Shown here one piece after another: positions 1-7,753 of a DNA stretch of 64,000 nt (position 1 is its first letter; every line of letters starts with the position of its first letter). The position numbers were made by a program, and so were the translations under genes. Location of the stretch: positions 66,857 to 130,856 of the forward strand of contig JAQCIK010000004.1 in NCBI GenBank assembly GCA_027592035.1, given 5' to 3'. Below the pieces are notes generated by a model that saw only the letters and a list, made by a program, of their open reading frames with translations, ran no database searches and was not told the DNA's origin. The stretch comes from Casp-actino8 sp001510455. GTDB taxonomy: Bacteria > Actinomycetota > Acidimicrobiia > Acidimicrobiales > Ilumatobacteraceae.

Positions 1-1217
1 CGTCGCTCGACGTGATCCAACGTCTGTGCTCGGCGATGGGGGATCCCCAACACGCCGCTCCGGTGATCCACATCACCGGGACCAACGGCAAGGGTTCCAC
101 CGCCCAGATGGTGACGCGCCTGTTGATGGCATCGGGACTGAAAGTGGGTACGTACACGAGTCCGCATCTCGAGCGAGTGAACGAAAGGCTGGCCATCGAT
201 GCCGTAGCCATCTCGGACGAGGCGTTCGGGGAGCAGGTCGGTGCGGTGGCCGATCTCGAGATCGTCGCCGGTGTTCGGCCCGGTTATTTCGATGCCTGCA
301 CGGCGGCTGCATTCCGATGGTTTGCCGATGAGGCGGTCGACGTCGGGGTCGTCGAGGTCGGACTTCTCGGTCGCTGGGACGCGACCAATGTCGTCGATGC
401 TCAGGTGGCGGTGATCACCAACATCGGTCTCGATCACACCGAATTCGCCGGACCGACACGAGCTCACATCGCGCGCGAGAAATCCGGAATCGTGACGCCG
501 ACGTCGGCTCTGGTGACGGGGGAGACCGACCCGGAAATGCTGGCCGTCTTTCGTGACGCGAACCCCGCCGTGATGCTCGTGCAAGATGCCGACTTCGGTG
601 TCGGATCGAACGAACTCGCTCTCGGTGGTCGATTCGTCGAATTGCGCACCCCGACCACGATCTACCCCGAAGTTCTCGTCCCACTTCATGGCCACCATCA
701 GGCCACGAATGCCGCCGTGGCGCTCACCACGGTCGAAACGTTCTTCGCACGCCCACTCGAGGAGTCGGTCGTGTCGGAAGGATTCGCCGGTGTCGAGATG
801 CCCGGCCGCTTCGAGATTCTCGACCACCAACCGCTCGTCATCGTGGACGGTGCCCACAACCCGGCCGGGGCCGACGTCTGCGCCTCGGTGTTCTTCCACG
901 ACTTCGATCCGGCGGGCCGCCGCGTCCTGGTGGTCGGCTGTCTACGTGGTCGTGATCCGGGTGAGATGCTCGCTGCGCTCCGTGCCGACGAGTTCGATCA
1001 GGTCGTGTGCTGCACGGCCCCGTCGCCGCGGGGTCTTCCGGCATCCGAGGTCGCGCGGGCAGCTCGAGAACTCGGGTGCGACGAGGTACGTGAGATCGGT
1101 GACGTCGAGGGTGCCCTCGAACACGTTCTCGCGTTCATGTCGGCCGACGATGCGGTTCTCGTGACCGGCTCGCTGTACGTGGTGGGAGCCGCCCGCGCTC
1201 GGCTACGACGCCGGTAG
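1..1217 (+). CDS. folC: Folylpolyglutamate/dihydrofolate synthase FolC, 5' end outside window
   Basis: Adds glutamate to folates (and in many bacteria to dihydropteroate) using ATP, in the cytosol. The ATP-binding motif GTNGKGS lies near the visible N-terminus and a VIVDGAHNP motif lies in the second half, both typical of FolC within the Mur ligase superfamily. The reading frame is open to base 3 and reads S-L-D-V-I-Q-R-L upstream of the GTG at 12. That resembles the conserved helix before the P-loop, so I treat the gene as truncated by the window edge rather than starting at 12. Its stop codon TAG forms the first bases of the presumed -10 box of ndk. Folate enzymes commonly sit upstream of ndk in actinobacteria. 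Confidence 0.93.
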   Translation, partial: SLDVIQRLCSAMGDPQHAAPVIHITGTNGKGSTAQMVTRLLMASGLKVGTYTSPHLERVNERLAIDAVAISDEAFGEQVGAVADLEIVAGVRPGYFDACTAAAFRWFADEAVDVGVVEVGLLGRWDATNVVDAQVAVITNIGLDHTEFAGPTRAHIAREKSGIVTPTSALVTGETDPEMLAVFRDANPAVMLVQDADFGVGSNELALGGRFVELRTPTTIYPEVLVPLHGHHQATNAAVALTTVETFFARPLEESVVSEGFAGVEMPGRFEILDHQPLVIVDGAHNPAGADVCASVFFHDFDPAGRRVLVVGCLRGRDPGEMLAALRADEFDQVVCCTAPSPRGLPASEVARAARELGCDEVREIGDVEGALEHVLAFMSADDAVLVTGSLYVVGAARARLRRR

Positions 1218-1220
1218 CGT
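1215..1220 (+). promoter_or_regulatory. -10 box of ndk (leaderless type)
   Basis: TAGCGT overlaps the folC stop codon and is followed after 8 nt by the ndk ATG. There is no Shine-Dalgarno sequence. This fits a TANNNT -10 element with transcription starting at or next to the start codon. It is an inference from spacing, supported by the same pattern in front of many genes in this window. Confidence 0.5.
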
Positions 1221-1228
1221 TCCCGCCC

Positions 1229-1639
1229 ATGTCCGATCGCACCCTTGTCCTCTTGAAGCCCGATGCCGTCGAGCGTGGTCTCGTCGGCCAGATCCTCGGT
1301 CGTTTCGAAGCCAAGGGGCTCCGTCTGGTCGCCCTCGACCTCCGAAGTCTCGATGCCGACACCCTCGCTCGCCACTACGAAGAGCACGTGGGGAAGGGGT
1401 TCTACGCCGATCTCGTCGAGTTCATGTCGCGCGGCCCGGTCGTGGCCCTCGTGCTCGAAGGACCGGAGAACACGTGGGAAGTCGTGCGCACCATGATGGG
1501 CACCACCAATCCCCGCGCCGCTGCGCCGGGAACCATCCGAGGTGACCTGGGGATTCTTTTCACCGAGAACCTCGTCCACGGGTCGGATTCCCTGGCCTCG
1601 GCCGAGCGGGAGATCGGGATTTTCTTCCCCAATCTGTAA
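1229..1639 (+). CDS. ndk: Nucleoside diphosphate kinase
   Basis: Transfers the gamma-phosphate of ATP to nucleoside diphosphates through a phosphohistidine, balancing NTP pools in the cytosol. The 136-residue protein has the usual family length. It begins with the conserved RTLVLLKPDAVERGL strand and carries NPRAAAPGTIRGDLG and the active-site NLVHGSDS, with the catalytic His at residue 117. The ATG lies 11 nt after the folC stop, behind a TANNNT -10 box and without a ribosome-binding site. The stop codon TAA in turn starts the -10 box of mreB. Family assignment is secure. Confidence 0.97.
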   Translation: MSDRTLVLLKPDAVERGLVGQILGRFEAKGLRLVALDLRSLDADTLARHYEEHVGKGFYADLVEFMSRGPVVALVLEGPENTWEVVRTMMGTTNPRAAAPGTIRGDLGILFTENLVHGSDSLASAEREIGIFFPNL

Positions 1640-1642
1640 CAT
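1637..1642 (+). promoter_or_regulatory. -10 box of the mre operon (leaderless type)
   Basis: TAACAT begins in the ndk stop codon and is followed after 8 nt by the mreB ATG with no Shine-Dalgarno sequence. It probably drives the elongation module mreB-mreC-mreD-PBP2-rodA. Promoter activity is inferred from the repeated TANNNT spacing only. Confidence 0.5.
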
Positions 1643-1650
1643 TTCGGCCC

Positions 1651-2682
1651 ATGGCCAGGAACAATCCGCTGGCCCTCGGCCGTGACATTGCGATCGACCT
1701 CGGGACGGCCAACACCCTCGTGTACGTGCGTGGGCACGGCGTCGTCCTGAACGAGCCGTCGGTCGTGGCTCTCGACGTGGCGGACGGGCGTCCGGTGGCC
1801 GTCGGTAACGAGGCCAAGAGGATGATGGGACGGACCCCTGGTCACATTCGGGCCGTACGTCCGCTGAAAGACGGAGTGATCGCCGACTTCGAGGTCTGCG
1901 AGAAGATGCTGCGCTACTTCATTCAGAAGGTGCACACCAGTCGCTGGAGCAAACCCCGCATGGTGATCTGTGTGCCGTCGGGTATCACAGGCGTCGAACA
2001 GCGAGCAGTGCAGGATGCCGCCGAGTACGCCGGGGCACGCAAACCGGTCCACATCATCGAAGAGCCGATGGCCGCTGCCATCGGAGCCGACCTCCCGGTG
2101 CACGAACCGAGTGGCAACATGATCGTCGACATCGGTGGCGGAACGACCGAAGTCGCCGTGATCTCGCTCGGTGGAATCGTCACGGCGCAGTCGTTGCGAG
2201 TCGCCGGCGACGAACTGGACGAGGCGATCATGGCCTACCTGAAAAAAGAATTTTCGATGGCCATCGGAGAACGTACGGCCGAGGAGATCAAGATTCAGAT
2301 GGGCTCGGCGTGGCCGATGGAAGAAGAAATGACCGCCGACATCCGCGGTCGTGATCTCATCAGTGGCTTGCCACGCACCATCTCGCTGTCGACCGAACAG
2401 GTTCGCGAAGCGCTCGCCGAACCGGTCGCAGCCATCGTCGACGTCGTACGGACGACGCTCGACAAGACCCCTCCCGAACTGGCGGCCGACATCATGCACG
2501 CCGGAATCACCCTGTCGGGCGGTGGCGCACTTCTCGCCGGGATCGATCGCCGTATGGCCCACGAGACCGGTATGCCGATCAACATCGCCCCTGATCCTCT
2601 GTACGCCGTGGTCATCGGCTCGGGTCGAGCGCTCGAGAACATCGAGGCCATGGGGGGACTGCTGGCGGACAGTGCCGATTGA
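1651..2682 (+). CDS. mreB: Rod-shape determining actin homologue MreB
   Basis: Bacterial actin that polymerises under the membrane and positions the cell-wall elongation machinery. The 343-residue protein has the usual length. The phosphate-1 motif IDLGTANTLVYVRG is near the N-terminus, the phosphate-2 motif VDIGGGTTEVAVISLGG near residue 155, and an ATP-binding LSGGGALLAGID near residue 290. It heads the mreBCD-PBP2-rodA group, separated from mreC by about 30 nt. The gene implies rod or filamentous growth with lateral wall synthesis. Many rod-shaped actinobacteria that grow from the poles lack MreB, so its presence is informative about lineage. Confidence 0.97.
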   Translation: MARNNPLALGRDIAIDLGTANTLVYVRGHGVVLNEPSVVALDVADGRPVAVGNEAKRMMGRTPGHIRAVRPLKDGVIADFEVCEKMLRYFIQKVHTSRWSKPRMVICVPSGITGVEQRAVQDAAEYAGARKPVHIIEEPMAAAIGADLPVHEPSGNMIVDIGGGTTEVAVISLGGIVTAQSLRVAGDELDEAIMAYLKKEFSMAIGERTAEEIKIQMGSAWPMEEEMTADIRGRDLISGLPRTISLSTEQVREALAEPVAAIVDVVRTTLDKTPPELAADIMHAGITLSGGGALLAGIDRRMAHETGMPINIAPDPLYAVVIGSGRALENIEAMGGLLADSAD

Positions 2683-2712
2683 GGTGAGTCTCGTCGTCGG
2701 GGGTGATCGCAC

Positions 2713-3852
2713 GTGCCGGTCTACTCGGTGAGTCGTCGGAGGGCGCTCGCCCTCCTCACTCTCACGTCGATCCTTCTCATCACCCTCGACTTGCAGGGCA
2801 ATTCGATCGTCGACGGCGTGCGGCGAGCGTTCGGAACGGTGTTCGAGCCAATTCAGGATTCGGCTCGTGTGGTGACTCGACCCATCGAGAACGCGTGGCG
2901 AGGTATCACCGACTACAGCGATCTCGAAGCGGAGAACCGACGACTGCAGGATCTGGTCGATCAGCAAGAAGGTGCATTCATCGCCGCCTTGGCCACCGCA
3001 CGTGACGCCCAAGAACTTCTCGCTCTGAACGGCATCGACGACCTCACCGAGATTTCGTCGATCACGGCCCAGGTCGTCGGTGGAGCACCGTCGAACTTCT
3101 CCCAGACGGTCGAGATCAATCAGGGATCGAATGACGGGCTGCGCGTCGGGATGCCGGTCGTGAACGCCGGTGGACTCGTGGGCAAGGTCACCCAGGTTTT
3201 CTCGACGCGTTCGATCGTTCTTCTCGTGAACGATGCCACCTACGCGGTGCCGGTCCAGATCATCAACCTCCCTGAGGTGGTGACGACCACGACGACGACC
3301 ACGACGACGACCACCACGACCACGACAACGACGACAACGACAACCACGACGACGATGGCGCCGACGTCGACGGTCGCTCCGGGTATCGACGACGTACCGG
3401 CCGGAATCCCCCCGGTGGTCGGTTCCGAACCGGAGGACCGAGCGACGGCACCCACGGCCCCGGCGCCGTCGACGTCGATCGCGTCGATCGTGACCGCGAC
3501 TCCGGCGACCACGGTCTTCCCACCGTCGGCCCAGACGTCGACGACCATCGACATCGACAATCTGCCGGCCACCGAAATCGGCGCTCTGCGTGGACGGGGG
3601 CCCGATCAACCGCCGATCGTCGAGTTCGTCGAACAGAGCTCGCGATTCGGGGAGATCAGAGTCGGTGCCGTGGTGATCACGGCTGGTGGATCGAAGAGTT
3701 TGGCTCCGCGAGGAATCGTCGTCGGCCGAGTGGTGAAGATCGTCGAGCGCCCGGGTACGTCGGGAGCGATCCTGGAAGTGAGGCTTTCGGCTCGGCTGAC
3801 GTCACTGAACTTCGTTCGTGTGCTGTTGTATCAACCGGCGGTGAGCGAATGA
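2713..3852 (+). CDS. mreC: Rod-shape determining protein MreC with a poly-Thr insert
   Basis: Membrane-anchored scaffold that links MreB with PBP2 and MreD on the outer face of the membrane. It starts with GTG and has one N-terminal membrane segment (about residues 12-30), a short coiled coil (about 75-100, DLEAENRRLQDLVDQQ) and the beta-barrel part with NDGLRVGMPVVNAGGLVGKV. An unusual insert splits the beta domain: 24 consecutive threonines at residues 191-214, then about 75 Pro/Thr/Ala-rich residues before the fold resumes with GEIRVGAVVITAGG. At 379 residues it is longer than typical MreC because of this insert. The ATGA overlap with mreD indicates translational coupling. Confidence 0.93.
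   Translation: MPVYSVSRRRALALLTLTSILLITLDLQGNSIVDGVRRAFGTVFEPIQDSARVVTRPIENAWRGITDYSDLEAENRRLQDLVDQQEGAFIAALATARDAQELLALNGIDDLTEISSITAQVVGGAPSNFSQTVEINQGSNDGLRVGMPVVNAGGLVGKVTQVFSTRSIVLLVNDATYAVPVQIINLPEVVTTTTTTTTTTTTTTTTTTTTTTTTMAPTSTVAPGIDDVPAGIPPVVGSEPEDRATAPTAPAPSTSIASIVTATPATTVFPPSAQTSTTIDIDNLPATEIGALRGRGPDQPPIVEFVEQSSRFGEIRVGAVVITAGGSKSLAPRGIVVGRVVKIVERPGTSGAILEVRLSARLTSLNFVRVLLYQPAVSE
3283..3354 (+). repeat. ACN triplet tract coding for 24 threonines
   Basis: Seventy-two bases of ACG, ACC and ACA codons in mreC, without interruption by any other amino acid. The mixed codon use suggests the peptide, not only the DNA, is maintained. On the opposite strand the same tract reads as poly-Val or poly-Ser, which gives spurious open frames. 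Confidence 0.95.
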
Positions 3853-4385
3853 TCGAACTCTTGAATCGACCGGTGCTGAGACTGGTGCTGTTGGGTCTCG
3901 TTGCGCTCGCCGTGCAGACCACGTTGCTGGCCGACATGACCCTCGACGGCATCGTCGTTCAGCTCATGCTTTGCCTGTCGGTCGCCGCGGGTGTCTCAGG
4001 AGGACCCGAGCGCGGTGCCCTCGTCGGTTTCATGTTCGGAACCATGTTCGATCTGGTTCTGTCCACACCTCTTGGTCTCACGGCTCTCGTCTACGGGTTG
4101 GCCGGCTTCGTGGCCGGATACGTGAACTCGCTCACGGCCAATCATCCATGGTGGCTGGGCTCGATCGTCGTCGGCCTCTCCACGGCGTTGGCGACCTTCG
4201 TGCATCCCGTCTTCGCATCGTGGGTCGGTGTCGATGGGTGGCTCACTCTTCGGGTGGTCGAAGTGGCCGTGGTCGTTGCGGGGTTCAACGCGGTTCTGGC
4301 CCCGGCGGCTGTTCCTCTCATGCGCTGGGCACTCGTGATCAAACGGCGAGCCCGGTTGGCCCCTCCACCGGAGATCTTCCTGTGA
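3849..4385 (+). CDS. mreD: Rod-shape determining membrane protein MreD
   Basis: Small integral membrane protein of the elongasome. The 178 residues contain about five hydrophobic segments, a fingerprint more of topology and gene order than of sequence motifs. The segment LVGFMFGTMFDLVLSTPLGLTALVYGLAGFV corresponds to the best-conserved MreD region (shown by position near residues 60-90). The ATG overlaps the mreC stop codon as ATGA, and the stop overlaps the next start as GTGA. Assignment rests strongly on lying between mreC and the PBP2 gene. Confidence 0.9.
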   Translation: MIELLNRPVLRLVLLGLVALAVQTTLLADMTLDGIVVQLMLCLSVAAGVSGGPERGALVGFMFGTMFDLVLSTPLGLTALVYGLAGFVAGYVNSLTANHPWWLGSIVVGLSTALATFVHPVFASWVGVDGWLTLRVVEVAVVVAGFNAVLAPAAVPLMRWALVIKRRARLAPPPEIFL

Positions 4386-6556
4386 GCGGTGATCGGCGTT
4401 CCACGAGACTCTCCGTCGTCGGAGCGATCGCCGCCGTGCTCTTCTCGGCGCTCGGTCTGCGGATGTGGTTCCTGCAAGTGGTCGACGCGCCGGTTCTCGA
4501 ACAAAAGGTCGAAGCCAACAAGACCCGAACGGTTCGCCTTCTTCCTGAGCGCGGACGAATCTTCGATCGTGAGGGTCGGATCATGGCCGACAACGAGCGA
4601 ATCCTGACCATCACCGTGGCGTGGGACGTCATCCGACGCGAAGCGGATCGATTGGAACTCTTCGCCCGTCTGTCGCCGGTCCTCGACGTGTCGGTGACCG
4701 ATCTCGAGAATCGCTACGACAGTGGGCGTTACAGCCCGCTGCTGCCGATGCCGGTCAAAGAAGGGGTGGGGGAGGACGTCGCGCTCTATCTGATCGAACG
4801 TTCGGAGGACTTCCCGGGTGTCGACGTGGCCAATCAGTGGCGCCGTGATTACCCCTACGCACCGCTCGCTGCTCATGTGGTCGGCTATCTGGGCGCGATC
4901 ACTCCCGAGGACGCCGAGCAGTATCGCGACCTCGGTTACGACCTGAACGAACGGGTGGGTCAGTTCGGAGTCGAGAAGATCTTCGAGCCCTATCTCCGGG
5001 GCACCCCTGGTTTCGTGCGGTACGAAGTCGATTCACGAGGCGCGATTCTGAGTGTCGTCGAGCAGGTCGAACCCATGCCGGGCAACGATCTGCAGTTGAC
5101 GATCGATCTCGATCTTCAACAGTTCGCCGAGCAGGCCTTGGAAACTCAGCTACGGCTTCGGCGTTTCGTGGAAACCTGTCAGGCCAAGGATGCGAACAAG
5201 ATCTCGGTGAAGCCACAGTTCCCGGATTGCCAGAACCTGAAGGCGCCCGCTGGCTCGGTGGTCGTTTCGAACCATGGGACAGGTGAAGTGTTCGCGCTGG
5301 CGTCGTACCCGACGTTCGACAACAGGTGGTTCAACGCCGGAGTGTCCTCCGACAAGTTCGCTCAGATCTTTCCGCGCGACGACGATCCGGACAAGTCGAT
5401 TCTGGTGAATCGGGCCATTCAGGGTCAGTACAACCTCGGTTCGAGTTTCAAGCCGTTCGTCGCTTTCGCAGCGCTCGATTCCGGTCAGCTCATCGGGGGC
5501 GCTGATTATCGCTATCTCGACCAGGGCACCTACACGTTGACGAGCATCGACTCGACCACGTGCCAGGTCGTCAAGTGCGTCTATCGAAACGCCTTGTGCG
5601 GTGGAGGGAACAGCCCCTGCTACTACGGGTCGGTCAACGTCGAAGATGCACTTGCAGTCTCGAGTGACACGTTCTTCTACAAGATCGGCGAGCAGATCTT
5701 CGCCGAGCGGGGTGGCCAACCGATCCTTCAAGAGGAGTTGCGCCTCTTCGGTTTCGGCGGCCGGACCGGTATCGACCTTCCGTACGAATCGGCCGGGCGT
5801 GTTCCTGACAAGGAATCGAAAGCCGATCTCGTCGAGAGGGGCGTGCTGGCCGAAGGAGAGAGTCCCAACTATCTGGTCGGTGACAACGTCCAGTTGGCCA
5901 TCGGACAGGGCCTCTTGGCTGCGACACCGCTTCAACTCGCACAGGCCTACGGGACCCTCGCCAACGGTGGATCGGTTCTGCGGCCCCTCGTGGCACTGGC
6001 GCTCCTCGAGCCCGGCACCCCCGACTCCGACGTGCCGGGAGTGGCCGACCTGTCGCAGTCGACGGTGACACTCGATCTGGCCGGTGTGAGTCCGATCCGA
6101 ACCATCGACATGCCGGCCGAGTATCGAGACCCCATCGTGAAGGGTCTCCAACGCGTGATCACCGGACCAGGGGTCGACAGCGATCGCTATCACTCGACGA
6201 CCGGTGAGAAGTTGTTCGCGAGTTACCCCTACGACGATCTTCCGATCGCCGGTAAGACCGGTACGGCACAGGGGGCTGCGAGTCTTCCCTGGAACGACTC
6301 CTCGGCTTTCGGAGCCTTCAGCCTCGATCCGTTCCGTCCCTTCACCGTCACGGCGTATCTCGAGAAGTCGGGCTACGGATCACGCGCGGCGGCACCGGTG
6401 GTGAAGTGCATGTTCATGGCCCTCGCCGAGGCCGTCGACACCTCGGACGTCGAACTGTCGAATCCCCTCGACGTCGAATCCACCCGAGCGGCGCCCGATC
6501 GAAAGCTCGAGAGCAATCGCTGTCTCGGCGGCTCTCAGTACGGCGGACGGGACTGA
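4382..6556 (+). CDS. mrdA: Penicillin-binding protein 2 (elongation-specific transpeptidase)
   Basis: Class B PBP that cross-links peptidoglycan during elongation in partnership with RodA. I take the GTG at 4382, which overlaps the mreD stop as GTGA; upstream in-frame codons run out of phase through mreD. One N-terminal membrane anchor (about residues 9-30) is followed by the dimerisation domain (RGRIFDREGRIMADN) and the transpeptidase domain. Motifs are SSFK at 354-357, SSD at 427-429 and KTGT at 625-628. The extracytoplasmic part has eight cysteines (266, 283, 394, 399, 406, 413, 676, 714), unusual for this family and compatible with disulfides. Length is 724 residues. Confidence 0.95.
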   Translation: MSGDRRSTRLSVVGAIAAVLFSALGLRMWFLQVVDAPVLEQKVEANKTRTVRLLPERGRIFDREGRIMADNERILTITVAWDVIRREADRLELFARLSPVLDVSVTDLENRYDSGRYSPLLPMPVKEGVGEDVALYLIERSEDFPGVDVANQWRRDYPYAPLAAHVVGYLGAITPEDAEQYRDLGYDLNERVGQFGVEKIFEPYLRGTPGFVRYEVDSRGAILSVVEQVEPMPGNDLQLTIDLDLQQFAEQALETQLRLRRFVETCQAKDANKISVKPQFPDCQNLKAPAGSVVVSNHGTGEVFALASYPTFDNRWFNAGVSSDKFAQIFPRDDDPDKSILVNRAIQGQYNLGSSFKPFVAFAALDSGQLIGGADYRYLDQGTYTLTSIDSTTCQVVKCVYRNALCGGGNSPCYYGSVNVEDALAVSSDTFFYKIGEQIFAERGGQPILQEELRLFGFGGRTGIDLPYESAGRVPDKESKADLVERGVLAEGESPNYLVGDNVQLAIGQGLLAATPLQLAQAYGTLANGGSVLRPLVALALLEPGTPDSDVPGVADLSQSTVTLDLAGVSPIRTIDMPAEYRDPIVKGLQRVITGPGVDSDRYHSTTGEKLFASYPYDDLPIAGKTGTAQGAASLPWNDSSAFGAFSLDPFRPFTVTAYLEKSGYGSRAAAPVVKCMFMALAEAVDTSDVELSNPLDVESTRAAPDRKLESNRCLGGSQYGGRD

Positions 6557-7719
6557 TGGCGGCCCCGATTCTTCCTCGTCGCAGCGATTCTCGGCTCGGG
6601 GGCTTCCGAGCCGGACCGGGGGATCCGAGTCGAAACATCGACTGGTCACTGATCGTTGCGGTGGTGCTCCTCGCGGTGATCGGCGCCTTCGCGATCTACA
6701 GCGCCACGTTCTGGAAGGTCGCCGACGACCCGTATTGGTTCACGGTTCGACAGGTCGTGTTCGCCATCGTGTCGGCCATCGTCTTGGCGGCCACGATGTC
6801 GTTCGACTACACACTGCTGCGCGAACGGGCGTTCTTTCTCTACGGATGTGCACTGGTCGCGCTCGCCCTCGTCCTGGCCGTCGGAGCACTGCGTGGAGGA
6901 GCGCGTCTGTCGTTCGACCTCGGTCCGGTCCTGTTCCAGCCGGCCGAATTCGCGAAGCCAGCCGTGATCGTCGTGTTGGCCGCCTATCTCGCCGAAATTC
7001 GAGAGGACTCGGTCAGCTACGCCCGTTTCATCGGAGGCCTGGTGCTCGTCGGGGCGCCGGTCGTTCTCATCATTCTTCAACCCGATCTCGGTTCGGCCTT
7101 CGTGATCATCGTCGGGGCGCTGGTCGTCTTCCTGATGGCGGGGGCCAAGCTGCGCTACCTCGCCATGATCACGTTTCTGACGGTGGTGACAGTGGCGGCT
7201 GCGGTCATCGCCGGGGTGGTCGATCGTTACCAGTTGCGTCGTATCGAAGCGTTCCTCAATCAGAACTCGACCGATGACAATCTGAAGGATCTGGTTCTCC
7301 AGGTGCGATTCGCCAAGCGCGCCGTCGGAACGGGAGGGTGGTTCGGCAAGGGTTATCTGGAGGCTCCGCTCACCAACGGAAAGTTCATTCCCGTGCAGCA
7401 GAGCGACTTCATCTTTTCGGCGGTGGCCGAACAGTTCGGCATGCTCGGTGGTGGCCTCGTGATCCTCTTGTTCGCACTTCTTCTCGTGCGTATCTGGAGA
7501 GTCGCCCATCTGAGCAAGGACACCTTCGGCACGTACATCTGCGCCGGAGTTTTCGGCATGATTCTCTGGCACGTCTTCCAGAACATCGGCATGACCATGG
7601 GAATCATGCCGGTGACGGGTGTTCCCTTGCCCTTCGTCAGTTACGGGGGATCGGCTCTGGTGGCCTTTTCCATCATGATTGGCCTGGTCGAGAGCGTGCA
7701 CATGCGCCGAATGCGCTGA
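6556..7719 (+). CDS. rodA: Rod-shape SEDS glycosyltransferase RodA
   Basis: SEDS-family peptidoglycan polymerase that works with PBP2. The ATG at 6556 shares one base with the PBP2 stop (TGATG); this start is preferred over longer in-frame options inside the PBP2 gene. The 387-residue protein has about ten membrane segments, an NIDWSLIVAVVLLAVIG start typical of RodA, the LQPDLGSAFV motif near residue 175 and the SEDS signature PVTGVPLPFVSYGGSALV near the C-terminus. The FtsW paralogue in this window is in the dcw cluster, so the two polymerases can be told apart by partner. Confidence 0.95.
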   Translation: MAAPILPRRSDSRLGGFRAGPGDPSRNIDWSLIVAVVLLAVIGAFAIYSATFWKVADDPYWFTVRQVVFAIVSAIVLAATMSFDYTLLRERAFFLYGCALVALALVLAVGALRGGARLSFDLGPVLFQPAEFAKPAVIVVLAAYLAEIREDSVSYARFIGGLVLVGAPVVLIILQPDLGSAFVIIVGALVVFLMAGAKLRYLAMITFLTVVTVAAAVIAGVVDRYQLRRIEAFLNQNSTDDNLKDLVLQVRFAKRAVGTGGWFGKGYLEAPLTNGKFIPVQQSDFIFSAVAEQFGMLGGGLVILLFALLLVRIWRVAHLSKDTFGTYICAGVFGMILWHVFQNIGMTMGIMPVTGVPLPFVSYGGSALVAFSIMIGLVESVHMRRMR

Positions 7720-7738
7720 TCGAGACAGGCCCGACCGG

Positions 7739-7744
7739 TAGGAT
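7739..7744 (+). promoter_or_regulatory. -10 box of the radical SAM/RNase E operon
   Basis: TAGGAT lies 9 nt before the ATG at 7754. It matches the TANNNT pattern seen before other genes here. The gap of 34 nt after rodA and this element suggest a separate transcription unit. Confidence 0.45.
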
Positions 7745-7753
7745 TACGGAGTC

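Noticed and set aside
3240..3572. Minus-strand frame with a poly-Val stretch
   Set aside because: It is the reverse complement of the mreC threonine tract, not a gene.
1402..3609. A 735-codon open frame on the minus strand opposite ndk, mreB and mreC
   Set aside because: It lies antisense to well-conserved genes, has an extreme Arg/Asp/His composition and no domain. High-GC codon bias routinely opens this antisense frame.
3971..4381. An N-terminal extension of PBP2 through mreD
   Set aside because: The extension has an Arg/Gly/Ser shadow composition, while the GTG at 4382 overlaps the mreD stop and gives the expected membrane anchor.
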